Source: CAYMKL01 sp964390805
GTDB lineage: Bacteria > Chloroflexota > Anaerolineae > VGOG01
Length of the DNA: 22,155 nt
Reading direction: 5' to 3'
NCBI GenBank assembly: GCA_964390805.1
Contig: CAYMKL010000112.1
Span: 1-22,155 of the forward strand
Shown here: positions 1 through 7,616 of the stretch, in pieces
Layout: the number at the start of each line of letters is the position of its first letter
Position numbering within the stretch: position 1 is the stretch's first letter
Program-made: the position numbers and the translations under genes
Notes under the pieces: model-generated
The model's database searches: none
What the model was told of the DNA's origin: nothing
What the model saw: only the letters and a program-made list of their open reading frames with translations

Positions 1-3000
1 AACTGAGCAGCTTCGCCGCCGAGGTGACGCGCGTGGCCCGCGAGGTGGGCACCGAGGGCAAACTGGGCGGCCAGGCCAGAGTCGAGGACGTCTCCGGCAC
101 CTGGCAAGACCTGACCGACAACGTGAATCAGATGGCCAGCAACCTGACCGAGCAGGTGCGAGCCATCGCCGAGGTAACGACCGCCGTGGCCCAGGGCGAC
201 CTCACTCGCAAGATCACCGTTGAGGCGCGGGGTGAGATCCTGGAGCTCAGGAACATCATCAACACCATGGTGGATCAACTGAGCAGCTTCGCCGCCGAGG
301 TGACGCGCGTGGCCCGCGAGGTGGGCACCGAAGGCCAGTTGGGCGGCCAGGCCAGAGTCGAGGGCGTCTCCGGCACCTGGCAAGATCTGACCGATAACGT
401 GAACCAGATGGCCAGAAACCTGACCGAGCAGGTGCGGGCCGTCGCCGAAGTGACCACCGCCGTGGCCCAGGGAGACCTCACTCGCAAGATCACTGTTGAG
501 GCCCGGGGCGAGATCCTGGAGCTCAGAAACACCATCAACACCATGGTGGATCAACTGAGCGGCTTCGCCGACGAGGTGACGCGGGTGGCTCGCGAGGTGG
601 GCACCGAAGGTCAGTTGGGCGGCCAGGCGGATGTCCGTGGCGTCTCTGGCACCTGGCGCGACCTGACCGACAACGTGAACACCATGGGCAGAAACCTGAC
701 CGACCAGGTGCGGGGTATCGCCGAGGTGGTGACGGCGGTGGCCAACGGCAACCTCAGGAAGAAGCTGGCGCTGGTGGCCAGAGGAGAGATCGCGGCCCTG
801 GCAGACACCATCAACGAGATGATTGACACCCTGGCCCTCTTCGCCGACCAGGTCACCAACGTGGCCAGTGAGGTGGGCATCGAGGGACGGTTGGGCGGCC
901 AGGCCCGCGTGCCCGGAGCAGAGGGCATCTGGCGCGACCTGACCGACAACGTCAACGAGCTGGCGGCCAATCTGACCACCCAGGTGCGGGCCATCGGCGA
1001 AGTGGCTACTGCCGTGGCCGAGGGCGACCTCACCCGCACGGTGACGGTGGAGGCGCGAGGCGAGGTGGCCGAGCTCAAGGACAACGTCAACCGCATGATC
1101 GCCAATCTCCAGGAGACCACGCGCATCAACACTGAACAGGACTGGTTGAACACGAACCTGGCTCGTTTCTCTCGCATGCTGCAAGGGCAGAGAGACCTGG
1201 ACACCGTGGCCAGCATGGTCCTTTCCGAGCTGGCGCCGGTCATCAACGCCCAGCACGGCGTCTTCTACACCATGGACGCCGAGGGCGACGAGCCGCAGCT
1301 CAATCTGATTGGCGCCTACGCTTTCAAGGATCGCAAGCATCTGGCCAACCGCTTCCGCCTGGGAGAGGGGCTGCTGGGGCAGGCGGTGCTGGAAAAGAAG
1401 AGGATTTTGCTGACCCAGGCGCCGGGCGACTACGTCCAGATCACTTCCGCCCTGGGAGAGGCCCCGCCCCTCAACATCGTGGTGTTGCCCATCCTGTTTG
1501 AGCAGCAGGTTCTGGCCGCCATGGAGCTGGCCTCCTTCAATCGCTTCAGTCAGGCTCACATGGACTTCCTGGAGCAACTGGCCGAGAGCATGGGCATCGT
1601 GCTGAACACCATCAGCGCCACCATGCGCACCGAAGAACTGCTGCAAGAGTCGCAGACCATGGCCGAGGAGCTGCAATCCAGGCAGGAGGAACTGGAGCAA
1701 ACCAACGTCGAGCTGGAAACGCAGACCCAGCAACTGGAGCAGCAGAAACAGGAGGTCGAGGGCAAGAATCGAGAGGTGGAGCTGGCGCGACGCGATCTGG
1801 AGGAAAAGGCAGAGCAACTGGCCCTGACCTCCAGGTACAAGTCCGAGTTCCTCACCAACATGTCCCACGAGCTCCGCACCCCTCTTAACAGCGTGTTGAT
1901 CCTGTCTCAGCTCATGGCCGGTAACGAAGAGGACAACCTGACGGAGAAGCAGGTGCAGTTCGCAGAAACCATCAACGCCTCCGGCGCCCAACTCCTGGGC
2001 CTGATCAACGACGTCCTGGACCTCTCCAAGATCGAGGCTGGCGTCACGACCCTTGAATTGGGCGAGGTGAGCCTGGCCGATCTGGTCAGCAGTTTGGAGC
2101 GCAGCTTCCACCAGGTGGCAAGAGAAAAAGGGCTGGGGTTCACTGCCCAGGTGGACCAAAGCCTGCCCCAGGCCGTCTACACCGATGAGAAACGCCTGCA
2201 ACAGATCCTCAGGAACCTGCTTTCCAACGCCTTCAAGTTCACCGAGGAGGGTGGGGTGACGCTGGCCGTCGAGATGGCGCAGGAGGGTTGGAGCCGAGAT
2301 CACAAAGCGCTGAACGAGGCCGACTTCGTGGCGGCCTTCTCCGTGAGCGATACCGGCATCGGCATCCCCAAAGACAAGCAGCGGGTCATCTTCGAGGCCT
2401 TCCAGCAGGTGGATGGCGCCACCAGCCGCAAATACGGCGGCGCCGGGTTGGGCCTGGCCATCAGCCGGGAGATCGCGAATCTGCTGAACGGGGAGCTACG
2501 CCTCACCGCCAGCGCGCCGGGGGAGGGGAGCACCTTTGCGTTCTACCTGCCGCAGAGCTACGAGCGCGCTCCGGCGCCGCCAACTCCTGGTGGGGATCCT
2601 TCGACGACGCTCAGGACAGGGATGGGGAGGAGGGGAGATAGGGAGATAGGGAGGTGGGGAGATAGGGAGGCGGGGCTTGTGACCGCTCCTGGCGTCGCCG
2701 AGGAGAGGGTGGACCTGTCGCTGCTGGTGGCCGGCGAGGTGGCGGACGACCGCAACGACATTCAGACCGGCGATGCGGTGTTGCTGATCATTGAGGACGA
2801 CGCCAGCTTTGCCCAGGTTCTCCTGGACATGGCCCGCCAGCGGGGGTTCAAGGGATTGGTCACGGAGCATGGTGAGGTCGGCCTGGCCCTGGCGCGAAAG
2901 TTCCAGCCCGACGCCATCACCCTGGACATCCAATTGCCGACCATGAGCGGCTGGACGGTCCTCGATCGCTTCAAGCACGATCCCGACATCCGCCACATCC

Positions 3001-3938
3001 CTGTCCACGTCATCTCAGTGGAGGGAGAGCGACTGCGGGCCTTGAAGCAAGGGGCCATCGGCGTGCTGGATAAACCGGTCACCCCGGAGGAGTTGAAGCA
3101 GGCTTTCGACGCGCTGATGGAATTCAGGCAGCGCGCTAAATCACTGCTGGTGGTTGAGGACGACGAGGTGCAACGCAACAGCGTCGTGGAGCTGCTAGGG
3201 GGTGAAGACGTCAGCATCACGGCGGTGGGCACGGCCAAAGAAGCGCTGGCGGCGGTTCAGGAGCGCGCCTTTGATTGCATGGTGCTGGACCTGCGCTTGC
3301 CCGACATGAACGGTTTCACCCTGCTGAACCGCATGAACAAGGCAGGCTTGCCCGATATTCCGGTCATCGTCTACACGGGCAAGGAGCTCACCAAGAGAGA
3401 AGAAACCCGACTCAGGAAAATGGCCCAGACCATCATCGTCAAGGGCGCACGGTCGCCGGAGCGATTGCTGGATGAGACGGCCCTGTTCCTGCACCGCGTG
3501 GAGGCGCAGTTGCCTGAGCCCAAGCGCCAACTGCTTCAAAAGGCCCAGCGGGTTGATCCTGAGCTGACCGGCAAGAAAGTGCTCATCGTGGACGACGACG
3601 TGCGAAACCTCTTCGCCATCACCAGTCTCCTGGAGCAGCAGGGAATACAAGTCCTGTATGCCGAAGCGGGTCAGGAGGGCATTGACCTGTTGCAGCAGAA
3701 CCCAGACACCGACCTGGTGTTGATGGACATCATGATGCCCGAAATGGACGGCTACGAGACCACGCGCCGAATCCGCCGTGACGAGCCGTTTGCTTCGTTG
3801 CCCATCATCGCCCTCACCGCCAAGGCCATGAAAGGGGATCGCGAGAAGTGCATCCAGGCCGGCGCCTCCGACTACATCGCCAAGCCGGTGGATAATGAGC
3901 AGTTGCTGTCGTTGTTGCGGGTGTGGCTTTACCAGTGA
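1..3938 (+). CDS. Poly-HAMP/GAF hybrid histidine kinase with three receiver domains (5' partial)
   Basis: The frame is open at the left edge (first full codon at 3), so the true start lies outside the window; GTG 24 is only an internal codon. Counting GTG 24 as residue 1, about 370 residues form 92-residue HAMP repeats, each with a GTW.DLTDNVN segment. A GAF domain follows (about 390-530), then a coiled coil, a HisKA domain with H615 in HELRTPLNS, and a HATPase domain with DTGIGIP and GLGLAIS boxes. Three receivers come last, with phosphoacceptors D968, D1089 and D1235. No membrane segment is visible, so it is probably cytoplasmic. The order resembles group III (Nik1-like) hybrid kinases, where HAMP arrays relay osmotic or similar cues; the signal here is unknown. 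The linker between HATPase and the first receiver contains an inserted repeat (2598-2675). It ends just before a G-rich spacer. Confidence 0.93.
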   Translation, partial: LSSFAAEVTRVAREVGTEGKLGGQARVEDVSGTWQDLTDNVNQMASNLTEQVRAIAEVTTAVAQGDLTRKITVEARGEILELRNIINTMVDQLSSFAAEVTRVAREVGTEGQLGGQARVEGVSGTWQDLTDNVNQMARNLTEQVRAVAEVTTAVAQGDLTRKITVEARGEILELRNTINTMVDQLSGFADEVTRVAREVGTEGQLGGQADVRGVSGTWRDLTDNVNTMGRNLTDQVRGIAEVVTAVANGNLRKKLALVARGEIAALADTINEMIDTLALFADQVTNVASEVGIEGRLGGQARVPGAEGIWRDLTDNVNELAANLTTQVRAIGEVATAVAEGDLTRTVTVEARGEVAELKDNVNRMIANLQETTRINTEQDWLNTNLARFSRMLQGQRDLDTVASMVLSELAPVINAQHGVFYTMDAEGDEPQLNLIGAYAFKDRKHLANRFRLGEGLLGQAVLEKKRILLTQAPGDYVQITSALGEAPPLNIVVLPILFEQQVLAAMELASFNRFSQAHMDFLEQLAESMGIVLNTISATMRTEELLQESQTMAEELQSRQEELEQTNVELETQTQQLEQQKQEVEGKNREVELARRDLEEKAEQLALTSRYKSEFLTNMSHELRTPLNSVLILSQLMAGNEEDNLTEKQVQFAETINASGAQLLGLINDVLDLSKIEAGVTTLELGEVSLADLVSSLERSFHQVAREKGLGFTAQVDQSLPQAVYTDEKRLQQILRNLLSNAFKFTEEGGVTLAVEMAQEGWSRDHKALNEADFVAAFSVSDTGIGIPKDKQRVIFEAFQQVDGATSRKYGGAGLGLAISREIANLLNGELRLTASAPGEGSTFAFYLPQSYERAPAPPTPGGDPSTTLRTGMGRRGDREIGRWGDREAGLVTAPGVAEERVDLSLLVAGEVADDRNDIQTGDAVLLIIEDDASFAQVLLDMARQRGFKGLVTEHGEVGLALARKFQPDAITLDIQLPTMSGWTVLDRFKHDPDIRHIPVHVISVEGERLRALKQGAIGVLDKPVTPEELKQAFDALMEFRQRAKSLLVVEDDEVQRNSVVELLGGEDVSITAVGTAKEALAAVQERAFDCMVLDLRLPDMNGFTLLNRMNKAGLPDIPVIVYTGKELTKREETRLRKMAQTIIVKGARSPERLLDETALFLHRVEAQLPEPKRQLLQKAQRVDPELTGKKVLIVDDDVRNLFAITSLLEQQGIQVLYAEAGQEGIDLLQQNPDTDLVLMDIMMPEMDGYETTRRIRRDEPFASLPIIALTAKAMKGDREKCIQAGASDYIAKPVDNEQLLSLLRVWLYQ
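3..1106 (+). repeat. 276-bp tandem DNA repeats encoding HAMP modules
   Basis: The coding sequence repeats with an exact 276-bp period (92 codons): units begin at 3, 279, 555 and 831, each starting with CTG followed by a TTCGCC core. The first two units are almost identical in DNA, including silent positions, while the third and fourth diverge more. This points to recent duplication or gene conversion at the upstream end. More units probably lie to the left of the window. Confidence 0.9.
2598..2675 (+). repeat. Intergenic-type repeat inserted in frame within the kinase gene
   Basis: A 23-bp copy of the CCTTCG....GCTCAGGACAGG unit (2598-2620) is followed directly by a G-rich tract of period about 8 (GATAGGGA/GGTGGGGA-like, 2621-2675). 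Both sequence types otherwise occur between genes in this window (3936-3993, 4020-4042, 6366-6409). Here they are translated as an Arg/Gly/Asp-rich linker (PSTTLRTG then RGDREIGRWGD) between the HATPase domain and the first receiver, without breaking the frame. Confidence 0.85.
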
Positions 3939-3993
3939 TGGGGGGATGGGGGGGTGGGGGGATGGGGAGATGGGGAGGTGGGGAGATGGGGAA
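3936..3993 (+). repeat. G-rich tract, period about 8 bp
   Basis: Runs of 4 to 7 G separated by AT, AGAT or AGGT begin at the stop codon of the hybrid kinase. There are more than four closely spaced runs of at least four G on the + strand, so a G-quadruplex is possible in DNA or mRNA. The same pattern recurs at 2621-2675 and 6366-6409. Confidence 0.8.
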
Positions 3994-4257
3994 ATGTCAT
4001 TCTGAGGAGCGAAGCGACGCCTGTCCTGAGCTTGTCGAAGGGAAGAATCTCTGTCTCCCATTGGGCTACCAAGCAACATGCTGTCACTCCTTTGGCTTCG
4101 CTCAGGACAGGTCTGAGCGGAGCCTGGCGGAGTGAAGAGTCTACCCGCTGCAAAGAGGGAGATTCTTCGTCGCAAAAGACGCTCCTCAGAATGACACAGA
4201 AGCGAGAGCCTAAGGAAAGACAGTGAAGAGAGCCTGACAATCGCCAGGAAGGAACGA
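3994..4257. repeat. Copy A of a duplicated intergenic block containing a MITE-like inverted-repeat unit
   Basis: This block recurs in full at 4262-4548; the 257 bp from 4001 match 4292-4548 base for base by eye. Inside it, a perfect 16-bp inverted repeat, TGTCATTCTGAGGAGC (3995-4010) and its complement (4181-4196), bounds a 202-bp unit with no coding potential. Two ~23-bp units of the CTCAGGACAGG type sit within it (4020-4042 and 4089-4111). The interval 3939-4563 holds no convincing gene; the apparent reading frames there are translations of the repeats. Confidence 0.85.
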
Positions 4258-4261
4258 GGGG

Positions 4262-4548
4262 ATGTCATTCCTTCGGCAAGCTCAGGACAAGTCTGAGGAG
4301 CGAAGCGACGCCTGTCCTGAGCTTGTCGAAGGGAAGAATCTCTGTCTCCCATTGGGCTACCAAGCAACATGCTGTCACTCCTTTGGCTTCGCTCAGGACA
4401 GGTCTGAGCGGAGCCTGGCGGAGTGAAGAGTCTACCCGCTGCAAAGAGGGAGATTCTTCGTCGCAAAAGACGCTCCTCAGAATGACACAGAAGCGAGAGC
4501 CTAAGGAAAGACAGTGAAGAGAGCCTGACAATCGCCAGGAAGGAACGA
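4262..4548. repeat. Copy B of the duplicated block, carrying an extra 23-bp insertion
   Basis: This is identical to copy A except that ATGTCATT is separated from CTGAGGAGCG by 23 extra bases (4270-4292), which begin CCTTCGGCAAG and end CTCAGGACAAGT. Copy A is therefore the empty version of that site. The near-perfect identity of the two copies implies a recent tandem duplication, with the insertion later or the loss precise. Confidence 0.88.
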
Positions 4549-4563
4549 TATGAGAGGTCACCC

Positions 4564-4854
4564 ATGAAAAAGTACTACGTCTACATCATGACCAACCGCT
4601 CCGGCACGCTCTACACTGGCATGACCAATGACCTTAAGCGGCGTGTGTACCAACACAAGCACAAACTCATTCCTGGATTCACGCACAAGTACAACATCAC
4701 CCGGCTGATCTACTACGAGGAAACGTCCGACGTGAGGGCTGCTATTGCTCGTGAGAAGCAGATCAAAGGCTGGTTGCGGAAGAAAAAGATCGCCTTGATA
4801 GAGTCTGTCAATCCCAAATGGAATGATTTGAGCGAGGGGTGGTACGAAGAGTAG
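4564..4854 (+). CDS. GIY-YIG domain protein (URI-type small nuclease-like)
   Basis: This 96-residue protein is a single GIY-YIG domain of the YhbQ/URI kind. The GIY and YIG strands appear as YVYIM (5-9) and LYTGMT (16-21), followed by LKRRVYQH with the usual Arg and His (R26/R27, H31). The later AIAREKQIKGW contains the expected catalytic Glu. Family members are single-domain DNA endonuclease-like proteins often found alone in repeat-rich DNA; their physiological roles are mostly unclear. ATG 4564 is preceded by AGAGGT at about 4552-4557. The codons are more A-rich than in neighbouring signalling genes, and the gene sits between two repeat blocks, which suggests independent acquisition. It has no obvious functional tie to the kinases. 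Confidence 0.88.
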   Translation: MKKYYVYIMTNRSGTLYTGMTNDLKRRVYQHKHKLIPGFTHKYNITRLIYYEETSDVRAAIAREKQIKGWLRKKKIALIESVNPKWNDLSEGWYEE

Positions 4855-4860
4855 CGGGGC

Positions 4861-5234
4861 GGAGATTCCCTTCGGCTGTGCTCAGGGCAGGCTTCGCCTA
4901 CGGCTCAGAATGACTGGGGGGGAGATTCCCTTCGGCTGTGCTCAGGGCAGGCTTCGCCTACGGCTCAGAATNNNNNNNNNNNNNNNNNNNNNNNNNNNNN
5001 NNNNNNNNNNNNNNNNNNNNNNNNNNNNNNNNNNNNNNNNNNNNNNNNNNNNNNNNNNNNNNNNNNNNNNNGAATGACTGGGGGGGAGATTCCCTTCGGC
5101 TGTGCTCAGGGCAGGCTTCGCCTACGACTCAGAATGACTAGGGGGGAGATTCCCTTCGGCTGTGCTCAGGGCAGGCTTCGCCTACGGCTCAGAATGACTG
5201 GGGGGGAGATTCTTCGCCTACGGCTCAGAATGAC
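4861..5234. repeat. 60-bp tandem array interrupted by an assembly gap
   Basis: Units of 60 bp (GGAGATTCCCTTCGGCTGTG, then CTCAGGGCAGGCTTCGCC, ending CAGAATGACTGGGGG) start at 4861 and 4921 before the gap and recur at 5085 and 5145 after it. Each carries a 23-bp CCTTCGGC..GCTCAGGGCAGG unit (4869-4891, 4929-4951, 5093-5115, 5153-5175). The last unit (about 5205-5234) lacks this insertion and reads GAGATTCTTCGCCTACGG straight through. The copy number is unknown because of the N run. Confidence 0.92.
4972..5071. other. Assembly gap of exactly 100 N
   Basis: One hundred consecutive N lie inside the 60-bp tandem array. This is the usual placeholder for a scaffold join of unknown length, so distances across this point and the number of tandem units cannot be trusted. 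Confidence 0.98.
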
Positions 5235-5268
5235 ATGGGGAGCGGCGGCCGCCAGTACACATCTGTCA

Positions 5269-5486
5269 TGTCATTCTGAGGAGCGAAGCGACGAAGAATC
5301 TCTACTCTGCATTGACCGTAGCTTTGGCGGCGAGATTCCATCTGGCTTTGAGGGCGAGATTCTTCGCTCCGCTCTCATCGCAGAGCGAAAATTCTGTCAG
5401 TTGAGCCAGGCGCGGGTCTATCTACACCGTTTGCAGAGTGGGGCCGCTCCGCTCAGACCCGTCCTGAGCCTGTCGAAGGAATGACA
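5269..5486. repeat. TGTCATTC-bounded intergenic element (MITE-like)
   Basis: The stretch begins TGTCATTCTGAGGAGC and ends GAATGACA (5479-5486), an 8-bp terminal inverted repeat shared with the unit at 3995-4196. Its left end reads GCGACGAAGAATCTCT with no insertion, whereas copies A and B carry 23 extra bases at that point. A partial short unit (CGTCCTGAGCCTGTCGAAGG) lies at its right end. No plausible gene is seen between 4855 and 5508. Confidence 0.7.
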
Positions 5487-5508
5487 TGAGAGGCGCCGAA
5501 GGAGTGAC

Positions 5509-5514
5509 AAGGAG
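5509..5514 (+). promoter_or_regulatory. Ribosome binding site that decides the CheR start
   Basis: AAGGAG lies 8 nt before GTG 5523. It overlaps the alternative upstream GTG at 5514, which would then lack a properly spaced site, so 5523 is preferred. Confidence 0.65.
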
Positions 5515-5522
5515 TGACAGTT

Positions 5523-6371
5523 GTGAAGGTCACGAACCGTAACACGGCCACTAACGACACTCTAGAGCAACTAGAAACACGACTGCTCCTACAAGGGATT
5601 TACGAGCACTACGGCTATGACTTCCGGGAGTATGCCCCTGGCACGCTGAAACGCAGGATAGGGGACAGGATACAAAAAGAACGGCTGACGAGTGTGTCTG
5701 GGCTGCTGGAGAAGGTGCTCCACGACGCCGACTGTTTGGACCGCTTCGTGGAAGACCTGACCATCACCGTGTCCAACATGTTCCGCGATCCTGGTCTGTT
5801 CGCCGCGCTCAGAACCGAGGTCGTGCCGCTGCTTCGCACCTATCCCTTCGTGCGTATCTGGCACGCCGGCTGCGGCAAGGGAGAGGAAGTCTACTCCCTG
5901 GCCATCGTCCTGCACGAAGAGGGGCTGCTTGATCGCTGCCGCATCTATGCCACCGACCTCAGCGAGACGGCGCTGGGGCAAGCCCAGCGGGGGATATTCC
6001 CCCTGGAGAACATGCAGGAGTATACCCGCAACTATCTGGCTACTGGCGGCCAGGAGGCATTCTCCGAATACTACACCGCCAGGTACGGCAACGCCGTCTT
6101 TCGACCGTGGCTCAAGGAGAACGTGGTCTTTTCCCGCCACAACCTGGCCACCGATGGCCCGTTCAACGAATTCAACCTGATCCTGTGCCGGAACGTGATG
6201 ATCTACTTCAATCGCACCCTCCAGGCCCGGGTTCACAATCTGTTCTACGACAGCCTCATCATGTTCGGATTCCTGGTGCTGGGGCGACAGGAGTCCATCC
6301 GCTTCTCGCCGCACGATTCCGATTATGAAGCGGTGAATGTGCGGGAGAAGATCTATAGAAAGGCGAGATAG
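5523..6371 (+). CDS. cheR: CheR-type protein-glutamate O-methyltransferase
   Basis: This ~282-residue protein uses S-adenosylmethionine to methylate glutamate side chains, classically on chemoreceptors in the cytoplasm. An N-terminal CheR helical domain contains the conserved NMFRDP segment. The Rossmann-type catalytic domain shows the SAM-binding motif HAGCGKGEEVYSLA, the acidic ATDLSE loop, and CRNVMIYF, the family's strongest signature. The start is GTG 5523 with AAGGAG upstream; GTG 5514 is an alternative. No chemoreceptor, cheA, cheW or cheB is in the window. The neighbours are kinases and receivers, so the substrate may be a non-chemotaxis sensor, as in alternative CheR systems. The upstream side is repeat DNA, so the promoter is not evident. 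The downstream 78 bp to the next gene is a G-rich tract with a palindrome. Confidence 0.9.
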   Translation: MKVTNRNTATNDTLEQLETRLLLQGIYEHYGYDFREYAPGTLKRRIGDRIQKERLTSVSGLLEKVLHDADCLDRFVEDLTITVSNMFRDPGLFAALRTEVVPLLRTYPFVRIWHAGCGKGEEVYSLAIVLHEEGLLDRCRIYATDLSETALGQAQRGIFPLENMQEYTRNYLATGGQEAFSEYYTARYGNAVFRPWLKENVVFSRHNLATDGPFNEFNLILCRNVMIYFNRTLQARVHNLFYDSLIMFGFLVLGRQESIRFSPHDSDYEAVNVREKIYRKAR

Positions 6372-6425
6372 GGAGATGGGGGGATGGGGGGATAGGGGGA
6401 TGGGGAGAATCTCCCCACCTCCCCA
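6366..6425. repeat. G-rich tract folding back on a C-rich complement
   Basis: A GATGGGG-type tract overlaps the end of the CheR gene and then switches to its complement. Positions 6401-6417 form a perfect 17-nt palindrome (TGGGGAGA, A, TCTCCCCA), and the C-rich continuation can pair with further G runs. There is no following T run, so an intrinsic terminator is not supported; a foldback copy of the G-rich repeat is the simpler description. Confidence 0.7.
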
Positions 6426-6449
6426 TCACAGAAGAAGGGGGTAGCAATC

Positions 6450-7616
6450 ATGGACAAAACCAACATCCTGCTGGTGGACGACCATCCGGAGAACCTGCTG
6501 GTACTGGAGGAGGTTCTGGATGACCCAGGTTACAACCTGGTCAAGGCCGATTCTGGCGAGGAGGCTTTGAGGCAACTGCTCAAGCAGGACTTCGCCGTCA
6601 TCTTGCTCGATGTCCAGATGCCTGGAATGGACGGATTCCAGACGGCCCGACTGGTTAGAGAGCGAGAGAAAACCCACGACATCCCCATTATTTTCGTCAC
6701 GGGAAAGCTCAAGGATATGGAACACATGTTTCATGCCTATTCCCTTAACGCCGTGGATTATCTCTTGAAACCCTTCGCCCCGGATATACTGAAGACCAAA
6801 GTGTCTGTGCTGGTCGAACTGTACCGAAAGACAGCGCAAGTGAGGAAGCAGGCCGACGAGCTACGAGAGGCCAACAGGCAGCTTGAGCAGGAAATCGCCG
6901 AGCGCAAGCGCGCGGAAGAGGAGATCAAGGCAATGAACCGTGAGCTTGAGACGCTTCTCTACGTCGCCTCGCACGACCTGAGGGAGCCTCTTAGGGCGAT
7001 GGAGAACTTCTCGCGCATGGTGCACGACCGCTACGCAGGCCAGCTCGACGAGAAGGGCCAGGATTTTCTCAGGCGCGTCGTGCGGGGGGCGGAGCGAATG
7101 ACTCGCCTGCTCAACGACCTGACGACCCTCTCCCGCGCCCAGCGCATGGAGCCGCCGACCGAGGATATCGAGGGCATGGCCGTTGTGCAGGAGGCTCTGC
7201 TAGGTCTGAGGTCCAAGATCAAGGACACGGGCGCCGAGGTTAAGGCAGCGAAGGATCTGCCCCGACTTCGGGCGAATAAGATGTGGGCGACCCAGGCGGT
7301 GTACAACCTGGTCGCTAACGCCCTCAAGTTCACCCGCCAGGGCGCTGCGCCTGAGATTGAGATCGCGCCATACCAGCCGAAAACGGGCGAACCAGGGGGC
7401 GTGGGGATCGTGGTCCGGGATCGGGGCCCCGGTGTTGCGCCAGAGCACGCCGAGCGGATCTTCGAGCTCTTCCAGCGAGCCGTGGGGCGCGAGGTGGAGG
7501 GCACGGGCGCGGGGCTGGCTATCGTGCAGCAGGTGGCCCGGCGGCACGGCGGCCGGGCCTGGGTTCGGCCGCGCGATGGCGGCGGCTCAGAGTTCATCAT
7601 CACTTTTGGGGCGTGA
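6450..7616 (+). CDS. Receiver-linked sensor histidine kinase (REC-coiled coil-HisKA-HATPase)
   Basis: This 388-residue soluble kinase begins with a complete receiver domain (VDDHPEN acidic pocket, D54 in LLDVQMPGMDG, Lys in YLLKPF). A coiled coil (about 125-165, ending QEIAERKRAEEEI) leads to HisKA with H175 in ASHDLREPLRAM and then a HATPase domain (YNLVANALKFT N box, DRGPGV, GTGAGLAIV). HDLREPL kinases of this type are typically paired with stand-alone Rcp1-like receivers, and one follows directly at 7681. It therefore probably takes phosphate at its own receiver as an input and phosphorylates the next protein. ATG 6450 has AAGGGGG about 10 nt upstream. The 3' half has very high GC compared with the 5' half, hinting at domain-level recombination. 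Confidence 0.92.
   Translation: MDKTNILLVDDHPENLLVLEEVLDDPGYNLVKADSGEEALRQLLKQDFAVILLDVQMPGMDGFQTARLVREREKTHDIPIIFVTGKLKDMEHMFHAYSLNAVDYLLKPFAPDILKTKVSVLVELYRKTAQVRKQADELREANRQLEQEIAERKRAEEEIKAMNRELETLLYVASHDLREPLRAMENFSRMVHDRYAGQLDEKGQDFLRRVVRGAERMTRLLNDLTTLSRAQRMEPPTEDIEGMAVVQEALLGLRSKIKDTGAEVKAAKDLPRLRANKMWATQAVYNLVANALKFTRQGAAPEIEIAPYQPKTGEPGGVGIVVRDRGPGVAPEHAERIFELFQRAVGREVEGTGAGLAIVQQVARRHGGRAWVRPRDGGGSEFIITFGA

Noticed and set aside
2598..2675. Frameshift or assembly error in the hybrid kinase
   Set aside because: The repeat insertion keeps the frame, and all three receivers downstream are intact; an in-frame repeat insertion in a linker explains it.
3195..4565. Long minus-strand reading frame of about 456 codons
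   Set aside because: It runs antisense to the third-receiver part of the hybrid kinase and through both copies of the repeat block. Its protein is internally duplicated repeat translation with no domain, and the opposite strand is clearly coding.
4938..5141. Frame spanning the N run
   Set aside because: It exists only because N codons contain no stops, and the gap length is a placeholder.
4861..5234. Possible CRISPR array
   Set aside because: Units are directly abutting 60-bp tandem copies with no variable spacers, and no cas gene is in view.
5074..5484. + strand frame through the tandem array and repeat element
   Set aside because: It is a translation of 60-bp repeats and short units with no upstream ribosome site; the sequence is explained by the repeats.
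5514..5522. Upstream GTG start for CheR
   Set aside because: It overlaps the AAGGAG site that fits GTG 5523 at 8 nt; no alternative ribosome site precedes 5514 at a proper distance except another repeat of GGAGTGACA.
6401..6417. Possible intrinsic terminator after cheR
   Set aside because: The palindrome is strong but has a one-base centre and no T run after it, and the surrounding sequence is a G-rich repeat folding back on itself.
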